Source: Emticicia aquatilis
Lineage (GTDB): Bacteria; Bacteroidota; Bacteroidia; Cytophagales; Spirosomataceae
Assembly: GCF_014644295.1 (NCBI RefSeq)
Contig: NZ_BMKK01000003.1
Coordinates: forward strand, 496,001 to 560,000
Direction: 5' to 3'
DNA: 64,000 nucleotides
This document shows positions 9,249 through 17,700 of this stretch, piece by piece. Under the pieces are notes generated by a model. It did no database searches. It had not been told where the DNA came from and saw only the letters and a program-made list of their open reading frames with translations. Within the stretch, counting starts at the first letter, position 1; each line of letters begins with the position of its first letter. Position numbers and translations under genes: made by a program.

Positions 9249-9929
9249 TCAATTCATAGACTTGACCGAACCTGCTCCCGACGTGCTTGATTTCACAGAA
9301 GCTCCGCCTTTGTAGCGTACACTACTTGCACCACTGGCATCAGCCACGATTTTGCTGGTTACGAATAATTTTATATCGCTTGCCCCCGAAGCATCAATAT
9401 CGGCCGAAGCAACTTTATAATCTAAGGAATTAACGTTTGAAGCTCCCGAAACATCAGCATCAATACTTTGCCCATTACCGATAAGTGTAAGGCTCGAAGC
9501 CCCCGAACAATCTATTGATAAAGCTTTGGCATTGACCTTAAAGTTACCAACCGATGCTCCAGAAATACTGATAGATAATTTATCAGAATTAAACCCCGAA
9601 ACTGTCGATTTTGATGCTCCCGAAAACTCAGCTTCCGTAAGTTTGGGCATCGTAATAGTCACGTAAACTTCTTTTCTGTTTTTACTCCCGCTCCAGTTTG
9701 ATGGAAAATGTAAATCGAGCGTGCTACCATTGACTTTACCGATAATTTCTTTCAAATCTTGTTCTCGCCCTCTAACATCAACTTTGTAGGTGCTACCTTG
9801 TGTAACGTTAATGATAAAGGCACTTCCCATATCGAGTTTATCAAAATCTTTAAGATTGAACGAGCGTTTTAGTTCTTGAGCAAAGCAACTACTGGTGATT
9901 AATAAAAATAATGTAAATAATTTTTTCAT
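9249..9929 (-). CDS. Exported GIN-domain (DUF2807) protein
   Basis: A 226-residue protein with a signal peptide (MKKLFTLFLLITSSCFAQ). The rest matches the head GIN domain (DUF2807), a right-handed parallel-beta-type fold. It shows the typical repeating pattern of S/D-x-SGAS turns (SGASKSTVSG, SGASVGNFKV, SGASSLTL, SGASNVNS, SGASDIKL, SGASSVRY). Members are envelope proteins often called putative autotransporter-adhesin heads, but their biochemical role is not established. It is a single-gene unit; the downstream end is the shared terminator at 9199-9236. Confidence 0.9.
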   Translation of the reverse strand: MKKLFTLFLLITSSCFAQELKRSFNLKDFDKLDMGSAFIINVTQGSTYKVDVRGREQDLKEIIGKVNGSTLDLHFPSNWSGSKNRKEVYVTITMPKLTEAEFSGASKSTVSGFNSDKLSISISGASVGNFKVNAKALSIDCSGASSLTLIGNGQSIDADVSGASNVNSLDYKVASADIDASGASDIKLFVTSKIVADASGASSVRYKGGASVKSSTSGAGSVKSMN

Positions 9930-10009
9930 GCGTTTTTATGTTTAAGTTTTCTTATTAGATGTAATGACTGAACAGAATGTTGCATGAAAGAGGGAAAATA
10001 AATCGACAT

Positions 10010-11914
10010 TTAGGTTTTTTTCACCAAAACAATCTGATTTTTGTCGGCTTTTACTATTTTTTTTCGGAAATCTACAAATTCATTGAAGGCCGCCGCAGGA
10101 TAACGCCCTTGAAGTAGCGTAATCTGACGAACATACAGAATCTTATCGCCAGTCATCTGCACATTTGTTGTGTAAGTGCCAAACTTCGATTGTATTTTGG
10201 TTGGTTCGGGCAGGTATTCCGAAGAAAAACCCGCAGGAATCTGAAAAGAAATACTATCAACATCCATATAATTTCCTGATAGCTCGAAATCAACTTTGCG
10301 GTCGGGATTGGGTAGTGGAACTGTGCGAGCTTGATTTAATAGATTAGGTGTCAGGAAAATCCTTGTGCCGCTTTTGTTCGAGATATTCCTAAGAGCCAAA
10401 GTCATTTTTTCGCTGACACTTGGTATTTTTTCTCGTTTTTCAGTCAGCGAAAATTGCTTGATTTCAACACTCGAAAGGCTCATATTATTGGTCAACCATT
10501 TCTTTTGTTCATCCGTTCCGAGCGTGTGAATCACGCCTGCGTGTGAGTCTTGCTGCAAACCCGAAAGGCGAGTTTCGATTTCTGCTTCGGCATTGCCATC
10601 TTCGGTCAAAACAAATTTCCCCTTTCTGACCATCATGTTGTCATTTGGTCTGTAAGTTGGCGTTTTTACGAGTTTCCCCCCATTTTCTTGAATCAAAACT
10701 ACGTGTCGGTTGCTCGTAAAATCGCTCAAATACCCAAAAGCATTGGTTTGGCTTGTACATTCAAGCCAAAGTGTATCTTTGGTCTGTGGTACACACAAAA
10801 AGACGTGATTGAACTGAAAAGAAGGGAAATCGGTCAGAATATCGTTGGCATCATCGCCTGCTTTTACGAGTGCTTGGTAGGATTTTATGCCCAATTCTCG
10901 GAGCATTCCCATCGTAAAAGTCGTGAGAGCCTTGCAGTCGCCGTAGCCTTTGTTGGCCACATCTTCCGACTTCATCGACTGCCAGCCACCAATGCCCAAC
11001 TGAATGCTCACGTAGCGAGTATTGGCTTGTAAATATTCATAAACCTTTTTTATCTTCTTGGTTTCATCGGTTTCGTTTTTGACCAAATCTTTGATTTTTG
11101 TTATCAATTCGGCAGGGAGTTTTTCACGGTCCTTGTTTAAGTTTCCATAAAATTTCGCCAAATCAGCCCAAGATTGAATATTCCCTTCGTAATCATCGAC
11201 TTTGAATAGGGTAGGGGCAGTATAAACCGTTGGTAAAATCTCACTCAAACTTGGGCTGTAAGGCTCTCGTTCGATGGCTTTGAGATTGCTCACTTCCCAA
11301 GAATACAAAAATTTATCTCCATCTCTCCCCATCACTACTTTATTGAGCATGTTTTGCTCTTTGTAGCGTAGTTGTACGCCATTGGGCATAGAAACCATAA
11401 ATGATGCTTGTTCGACAGAAGTGGCTTCTGCATTATATGGTATTGCCTCCCAACTCGGATAAAACATCATGTTTTTGGTCGTAAATTCATAGCTAAAAAC
11501 AATCGTGTATGGATATTTTGTGTGCGTAAGGCTGGCATATTTTACAAAACTATCATCAATATTGTTTGCTCCCGACGAGCCACCGATGCTTTCGATGTCG
11601 TCACGTTTGAGGCTTTTTATTTTCTTACCCGTTTCGTCGTAGAGTTGGGCTTCCATATCGTTTACTTTCGTGAACTTATTGTATGGAATCACGAGCGTGG
11701 TGTGTTGCTCGCCTTTTTCGTCCAGAATCGTGATTGCTCCCTCCACTTTCGTGACGGCCGAACCAATGTCTTTCACAATAAACGAGGTCTTATGCTCACG
11801 CACTACTGCATGAGCTTTTTCTTTGAGTTCGGCAGGGATTGTCGAAACTGGGTATTTTTGTGCAAAAACACTCGAAAATGAAAGTGTAACAAGAAAAAGG
11901 AGTGCTTTTTTCAT
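10010..11914 (-). CDS. DUF3857 and transglutaminase-core protein with intact catalytic residues
   Basis: A 634-residue exported protein (signal peptide ending SSVFAQ, residue 18). It has an N-terminal DUF3857 domain (about 40-220) and a transglutaminase-like core (about 260-400). The core keeps the expected catalytic residues: C327 in GYGDCKALT, H370 in NHVFL and an acidic residue, E385, 15 residues later. A C-terminal DUF2569/DUF3858-type beta region follows. Such proteins are presumed periplasmic or outer-membrane proteins; the peptide substrate is unknown. It lies 93 bp downstream of a paralogue on the same strand that has lost the catalytic pair. Confidence 0.9.
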   Translation of the reverse strand: MKKALLFLVTLSFSSVFAQKYPVSTIPAELKEKAHAVVREHKTSFIVKDIGSAVTKVEGAITILDEKGEQHTTLVIPYNKFTKVNDMEAQLYDETGKKIKSLKRDDIESIGGSSGANNIDDSFVKYASLTHTKYPYTIVFSYEFTTKNMMFYPSWEAIPYNAEATSVEQASFMVSMPNGVQLRYKEQNMLNKVVMGRDGDKFLYSWEVSNLKAIEREPYSPSLSEILPTVYTAPTLFKVDDYEGNIQSWADLAKFYGNLNKDREKLPAELITKIKDLVKNETDETKKIKKVYEYLQANTRYVSIQLGIGGWQSMKSEDVANKGYGDCKALTTFTMGMLRELGIKSYQALVKAGDDANDILTDFPSFQFNHVFLCVPQTKDTLWLECTSQTNAFGYLSDFTSNRHVVLIQENGGKLVKTPTYRPNDNMMVRKGKFVLTEDGNAEAEIETRLSGLQQDSHAGVIHTLGTDEQKKWLTNNMSLSSVEIKQFSLTEKREKIPSVSEKMTLALRNISNKSGTRIFLTPNLLNQARTVPLPNPDRKVDFELSGNYMDVDSISFQIPAGFSSEYLPEPTKIQSKFGTYTTNVQMTGDKILYVRQITLLQGRYPAAAFNEFVDFRKKIVKADKNQIVLVKKT

Positions 11915-11943
11915 GCTTTAGTTTTGTTAATTGTATATGAAAG

Positions 11944-12016
11944 TAGAACGCAGGTTTGAGTAAAATCTACGTTCTATTCTGTTGAAACAGTAGAAATCTA
12001 ACATTTTCTACTGTTT
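11944..12016. repeat. Two hairpins in the gap between the DUF3857 paralogues
   Basis: The first hairpin pairs TAGAACG near 11944-11950 with CGTTCTA near 11970-11976. The second pairs AAACAGTAGAAA (about 11985-11996) with TTTCTACTGTTT (about 12005-12016) and includes the stop codon of the upstream gene. A T-run follows only on the + strand, so it is not a convincing terminator for these minus-strand genes. It may limit read-through or protect the mRNA. Confidence 0.45.
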
Positions 12017-13972
12017 TTTCAATACTACTTGTTCGTTATGTTTCTTTACTATTTGGTCATAAAACTCTTTCAAAAACGGATATTCATCGGGCGTGTACGT
12101 TGTTTTTCGGAAACTCAAACGGCTCGTGACCGTGATTTTGTTTTCGAGTACATTGATTACGTGCGTGAATTTACCACCATTTTCGGGAAGTGCGAACGAT
12201 ACATTTTTGGGCGTTTCTATCACGGCATATCCCGCTGGAATTTCGTAGCTTGCCATAAAAGTTTCGTCGATTGGCATCGCAAAATCAATCGGATAGGTGC
12301 GTTCGGTATCTTTAAATGGATTTTCGGTGTGTCCTTCCGAAATCATTGGTTTTAAGTACATCATATTGCCCGCTTTCGTCACGAAATCGCTCATCTCTAC
12401 GTCGTATCTTGCTTCCATCGGTTGGCTAATTTCATCACTGTTATTATATTCGGCTTTGCTGATTGTCCAGTTGGTTTTGGCTTTTTTTATTTCTTCCAAA
12501 AACTTCTCTTTTCCTTCTTTTTTGAAGGTCTTTCTGGCACTCCAAGCACTGTATCCAGCATAAGATTTCATGAATTTACCCTTCATTTCGCCTTCTTCGT
12601 CTATTTTCATTTCAGCCTTTTCAAACTCAATGTCACGTTCGATTGGTTCGAGTGATACAAATCGAGGAAAAGATGGATGCACCAACCAACCGCTATGATT
12701 GAGGCATTGATAAGGCAGCATTCCTACTTTGAGGTGTTCGTCGGTGGCATCAATCAGTAAGTCTTTACCATCTTTTTCGATATGAGCCACTACGTAATTG
12801 AAGCGACGCATCAAGGCGTATTGTTCATGAATACGACCATGGTCACGGGTACTCAGAATCACGGGATTAGCATCGTATCCGATTTCTCGTAGCAAGGCAA
12901 CGAGCATAAGATTGATGTCGGCGGCATCACCTGTTTTTTTCTCAAAAACCTTCTTCAATCCTTCTGTGTAGATATTATTGTTGCCATCCCATTTTACATT
13001 TTTGACTATATAGTTTACGGCAGTCTGAATACGGTCGGTTGAGTCTTTGTATTTAGTTTTTATTTCGGAAGCAATATCTTTCAAGAAACCATTACGCTTG
13101 AGTTGTTGACCAAATTGCTCGCTTTCAAGAAGGGTTTTGTTGAGATTATTATAATCTAAAGAAAAATCTCTGACCAACACATCGGGCCAATTGACACTCG
13201 CCAACTCGAAATCAATTTTTGACAGATAGTCGCTTTCGGTTGTGATGTAGGCTTCGTCACGAAAAGCAGGTGCATCAAGCACGATAAAGTGATATTGCAA
13301 CCCATTGACATTAAACTCACTGATATTGACATCTTTGTTTTCGTTGAGAGCCAAAGGTAAATAGCCATTCATAATCATTCGATAGTAGAAATAGGCAGGA
13401 ATCGTGATTTTGTAGTCACTTCGCTCGACGGGAACTCCTTGTTGGAAATACCAAGTGGTCGGGTTATGACTAATACTCATCGGAGTTTGTTTTTTGTAGC
13501 TGTATTCAATCACCGAACCTTCTTTGATATTTGGCATCGAAATTTTGGTATAATAGACCGTTTCGGAAGCTTTTTCCTGAAAAATCATGTCTTTAGTCAG
13601 CTTATCTTTGGTTGGTGAGCCGTTATTATCATTATAGGTAAAGCCCTTAATATCGGTCAAAAACTCTTGAGAAGTGCCACTTTCTCGTATCACAGGAATT
13701 TTGATAGAGCCACGCTCCAAGGCCGATTTTTTAAGGATTTTGATTCGTTCGTGGATAATTTGTGTAATCATGATATTGCCACCCATGATTTCAAAATAGG
13801 TTTCGCCGCCATCATAAAGCACAACGGCTTCGGCCGAAGAATCTTTCGGATAAACTTTCATTTTGACAACATCAGAGAGTATATCACCAAACTTAACAGG
13901 AGCGGGTTTTTGTGCAAACGACGATAGTGTGACAAGCAGACACACAGAAAGAGTTGTAATAATCTTCAGCAT
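12008..13972 (-). CDS. DUF3857/transglutaminase-fold protein, probably catalytically inactive
   Basis: A 654-residue paralogue of the next gene, with a signal peptide (ending LSSFAQ, residue 20), a DUF3857 region and a transglutaminase-like core. Aligning GDAADINLMLVALLREIG with the neighbour's GDCKALTTFTMGMLRELG places A350 where the catalytic Cys should be. Exactly 43 residues later, as in the neighbour, Y393 (NYV) replaces the catalytic His (NHV). D408 keeps the third acidic position. The protein is long and undamaged, so it is probably a pseudoenzyme that binds rather than cleaves or cross-links peptides. The gene pair looks like one transcription unit. Confidence 0.88.
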   Translation of the reverse strand: MLKIITTLSVCLLVTLSSFAQKPAPVKFGDILSDVVKMKVYPKDSSAEAVVLYDGGETYFEIMGGNIMITQIIHERIKILKKSALERGSIKIPVIRESGTSQEFLTDIKGFTYNDNNGSPTKDKLTKDMIFQEKASETVYYTKISMPNIKEGSVIEYSYKKQTPMSISHNPTTWYFQQGVPVERSDYKITIPAYFYYRMIMNGYLPLALNENKDVNISEFNVNGLQYHFIVLDAPAFRDEAYITTESDYLSKIDFELASVNWPDVLVRDFSLDYNNLNKTLLESEQFGQQLKRNGFLKDIASEIKTKYKDSTDRIQTAVNYIVKNVKWDGNNNIYTEGLKKVFEKKTGDAADINLMLVALLREIGYDANPVILSTRDHGRIHEQYALMRRFNYVVAHIEKDGKDLLIDATDEHLKVGMLPYQCLNHSGWLVHPSFPRFVSLEPIERDIEFEKAEMKIDEEGEMKGKFMKSYAGYSAWSARKTFKKEGKEKFLEEIKKAKTNWTISKAEYNNSDEISQPMEARYDVEMSDFVTKAGNMMYLKPMISEGHTENPFKDTERTYPIDFAMPIDETFMASYEIPAGYAVIETPKNVSFALPENGGKFTHVINVLENKITVTSRLSFRKTTYTPDEYPFLKEFYDQIVKKHNEQVVLKKQ

Positions 13973-14157
13973 AAAGGAATAGTTTTTAAGAAAAGTGTCG
14001 GTTTAGTATGGAAGAATAATAAGTTGTTGGAAGAAATTATTATCAAACCCTACATTTGTTACGAAAATAAGCAAATTTTGTACCCACTGAATCATTTCAG
14101 AAAAATATTTTTTTACCATTTTTTACCAAGAATTTACCCGAAATAGTTGAACCTATT

Positions 14158-14185
14158 TTGAGATTCAATCTTTTTTGTACTTTTG
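14158..14185 (+). promoter_or_regulatory. Bacteroidota-type promoter for the NTF2-like gene
   Basis: TTG at 14158-14160 is followed after 17 nt by TACTTTTG at 14178-14185, matching the TTG / TAnnTTTG -33/-7 consensus of Bacteroidota sigma factors. Transcription would start near 14192, leaving a ~34-nt leader before the ATG at 14226. Confidence 0.65.
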
Positions 14186-14225
14186 GTTCTTTAACTCTTA
14201 TCATCACTTATTCAAACTAATTATT

Positions 14226-14681
14226 ATGAAAAAACTATTGACTTTATTGATGCTCACGGTAGCAACTCAGTCATTTGCCCAAACCGACGAAGAACAAATC
14301 AAAGCAACCATTAATCAATTATTCGACGGAATGCGTAAGAGCGATTCAAGCATTGTGCGTGCAGCTTTGCATCCTTCGTGTACGCTCAAATCAATCGGGA
14401 AAAGTAAAACAGGGGAGGTGCGTCTGCAAGAAGATGCGATTTTAGGCTGGTTAAAGCAAATCGGGACTAAGCGTGAAGGAGTAATTTTAGATGAAAGATT
14501 GACGAGTTACGACATTAAAGTCGATGGAGAAATGGCAATGGCTTGGACACCCTACGAATTTTATGTCAATGATAAATTTAATCATTGTGGTGTAGATATG
14601 TTTACGATGATGAAAACCGATAAAGGTTGGAAGGTTGTAAGTATTGTAGATACTCGCCGAAAAGATAATTGTGTCAAATAA
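14226..14681 (+). CDS. Exported NTF2-like (SnoaL/lumazine-binding-type) protein
   Basis: From the ATG at 14226 this is a 151-residue protein with a clean signal peptide (MKKLLTLLMLTVATQSFAQ). Starting further upstream would put a poor extension before the signal peptide. The body is an NTF2-like cone-fold domain (EEQIKATINQLFDGMRKSD at the start, GEMAMAWTPYEFYVND and GWKVVSIVDTRR near the end). These domains form a ligand pocket; function cannot be set by sequence alone. The gene is monocistronic, with a good promoter and a shared terminator. Confidence 0.85.
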   Translation: MKKLLTLLMLTVATQSFAQTDEEQIKATINQLFDGMRKSDSSIVRAALHPSCTLKSIGKSKTGEVRLQEDAILGWLKQIGTKREGVILDERLTSYDIKVDGEMAMAWTPYEFYVNDKFNHCGVDMFTMMKTDKGWKVVSIVDTRRKDNCVK

Positions 14682-14715
14682 TGATGTGATTATTAGTTAT
14701 TGATATTGACTATAA

Positions 14716-14749
14716 AAAATCCCTAAGAGCATAGTGCCTTAGGGATTTT
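14716..14749. terminator. Bidirectional terminator between convergent genes
   Basis: AAAATCCCTAAG (14716-14727) pairs perfectly with CTTAGGGATTTT (14738-14749) around a 10-nt loop. It lies between the NTF2-like gene (+) and the large surface-protein gene (-). Confidence 0.9.
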
Positions 14750-14783
14750 GGTTTTTGTCGCTTTCCGTTGTAATAAATAAACA

Positions 14784-17700
14784 CTAATTACATCCTTTTA
14801 TCTCTGCTTTAAATATGCTGCCACTGCCAGCTTCAAAGCCAGCGTTTAAAGAAATGGCTTTTCCTGCTTGGTAGCTGACATTGGCGGGGGCAATGATTTT
14901 ATTAGTTGCCGATAATGTCTGTGTAGCTTTGTTGGTTACTGTGCCAGTCGATATATTTTGCGAAATATTTGAATTGAGCGGATTAACCGTTACAGCACTC
15001 ATCGTTGGATTTCCAACTGCTGTTTGGTTAGCAGATGCTACTCGAATCAAGTAATTTGTTCCCTCAGCAATATTGGCTGGTATAAAACAAGAAACCGTAC
15101 CCGTTGTATTAGATGTTCCGATGGTAGTTGGATTTTGGAATGAGCCATTGGCATCAGATAATTGTACTTGGAATTGGCTAACTTGATTGAAGTTTCCCGA
15201 AGTTGAAAAACTTACATCAATGCTGCTTCCCGCACAGATACTTTGTGATGAAATTGTTGGCATTGAGATTGTTCCGAGTGTTCCAACTACTTTGAAGGTA
15301 GTCACAATTGGTCCGTAAACAACGGCTCCGTTTTTATCATCTTGCGAATACCCAGTTACAGTCAAAGTATAATCACCAGGGGTGAAGTTTCTACCAAAAA
15401 CATCTTCTTCTTCATTGCTAAAAAGAGCGAAGTATGATACGTTCTGAACCGTTAGATAGTTTAATTCTGGCCCAACGATTTTCATCTCAAAACTTTCGAT
15501 ATTGATTGTAGGACAAACGGGTGTTACGAGAATAGATGATTGCTCTGGAATTTGTTGGAGAACCATTCCATTGCTCAACGGGAAAAGAGGCTGATGCGGA
15601 TTTCCAGCCTTTACGTAGCTATAATCCACGATTCTTTGTGGACTACACGGAGCAAAATTATTGACAATAACATTGGTTGTTGCAGTTGCTGTACAGCCAT
15701 TTATCGAAACGGTTACACTATAGATTCCACTGTTTTGTAAGGTTGCATTGGTAATTGTCGGTGACGAAACCAAACTCGTAAAATTATTCGGACCTGTCCA
15801 CGAATAATTCGGGCCATTACTTGCTGTGAGCTTGATGGTTTGACCAACAATATAAGGTCCATTATTACTTGCTTGTGCCGTTGGGGCTACTTTTATTTCT
15901 AATCCTGTGATAAGCGAACTTGATTCACTCACACAGCCATCAATGGTGCATATTGCTGATAATGAGTAAGTTCCAATGGTCGATAATGTGATGTTTGAAC
16001 CAGTTGAATTATTAGACCAAGTAACCGTTCCTGTACAGCCATTTGCTGTCAAAGTTAAAGTGTTAGGAAAACAAACAACTAATTGACTCGGCACGCTGAT
16101 AACAGGAACTGGAGGTTTGGGTTTTACAATTACATTCGTTGTAGCGGTAGCTGTACAACCATTTGCGTCAGTAATAGTTACGCTGTACGTACCCGATAAA
16201 GCGGTTGTTGCATTAGCAAAGCTTGGATTTTGAATAGTTGAACTGTAAGCATTGGGTCCAGTCCACATATAAGCGTTTCCAGTTTCATTTCTGGTATTTG
16301 TTGCATTTAGGGTAAGTCCAAATTCAGCACAAATCGGAGAATTATTTGATACACTCGGAATCGGCAATGGATTTACTGTTATAGATGTCGTAGCGGTAGC
16401 TGTACAACCATTTGCGTCAGTAATAGTTACGCTGTACGTCCCCGATAAAGCAGTTGTTGCATTAGTGAAAGAAGGATTTTGGATAGTGGAAGCATAGGAA
16501 TTAGGTCCCGTCCATGAATAAGCGTTTCCAGTTGCATTTCTTATATTCTCAGCAGTAAGATTAAGCGTAAAACCAGTACAAATTGGTGAGTTGTTGGAAA
16601 CACTCGGAATCGGTAGTGGATTTACGGTCACCGATGTCGTAGCAGTAGCCGTGCAGCCATTTGCGTCAGTAATAGTTACGCTGTACGTACCCGATAAAGC
16701 AGTTGTTGCATTAGTGAAAGAAGGGTTTTGGATAGTGGAAGCATAGGAATTAGGTCCCGTCCATGAATAAGCGTTTCCAGTTGTATTTCTTGTATTCTCA
16801 GCAGTAAGATTAAGTGTAAATCCGGTACAGATTGGAGAATTATTAGAAACACTCGGAATCGGTAGCGGATTTACGGTCACCGATGTCGTAGCAGTAGCCG
16901 TACAACCATTTGCGTCAGTGATAGTTACGCTATACGTCCCCGATAAAGCAGTTGTTGCATTAGTGAAAGAAGGATTTTGGATAGTGGAAGCATAGGCATT
17001 AGGCCCCGTCCATGAATAAGCGTTTCCAGTTTCGTTTCTTGTATTTGTTGCGGCAAGATTAAGTGTAAAACCAGTACAAATTGGTGAGTTGTTGGAAACA
17101 CTCGGAATCGGTAGCGGATTTACAGTTACCGATGTTGTAGCAGTAGCCGTGCAGCCATTTGCGTCAGTGATAGTTACGCTATACGTCCCCGATAAAGCAG
17201 TTGTTGCATTAGTGAAAGAAGGATTTTGGATAGTGGAAGCATAGGCATTCGGCCCCGTCCATGAATAAGAATTTCCAGTTTCGTTTCTTGTATTTGTTGC
17301 GGTAAGATTAAGTGTAAAACCAGTACAGATTGGAGAATTATTAGAAACACTCGGAATCGGTAGCGGATTTACGGTTACCGATGTTGTAGCGGTAGCTGTA
17401 CAGCCGTTTAAGTCAGTAATAGTTACGCTATACGTCCCCGATAAAGCAGTTGTTGCATTAGTGAAAGAAGGATTTTGGATAGTGGAAGCATAGGCATTAG
17501 GCCCCATCCACGAATAAGAATTACCAGTTACATTTCTTGTATTTGTTGCAGTAAGATTAAGTGTAAAACCAGTACAGATTGGAGAATTATTAGAAACACT
17601 CGGAATCGGTAGCGGATTTACGGTTACCGATGTTGTAGCGGTAGCTGTACAGCCGTTTAAGTCAGTAATAGTTACGCTATACGTCCCCGATAAAGCAGTT

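Noticed and set aside
10550-11032. A 160-codon plus-strand open frame inside the DUF3857 gene
   Set aside because: It is fully antisense to a well-supported gene and has no recognisable protein features.
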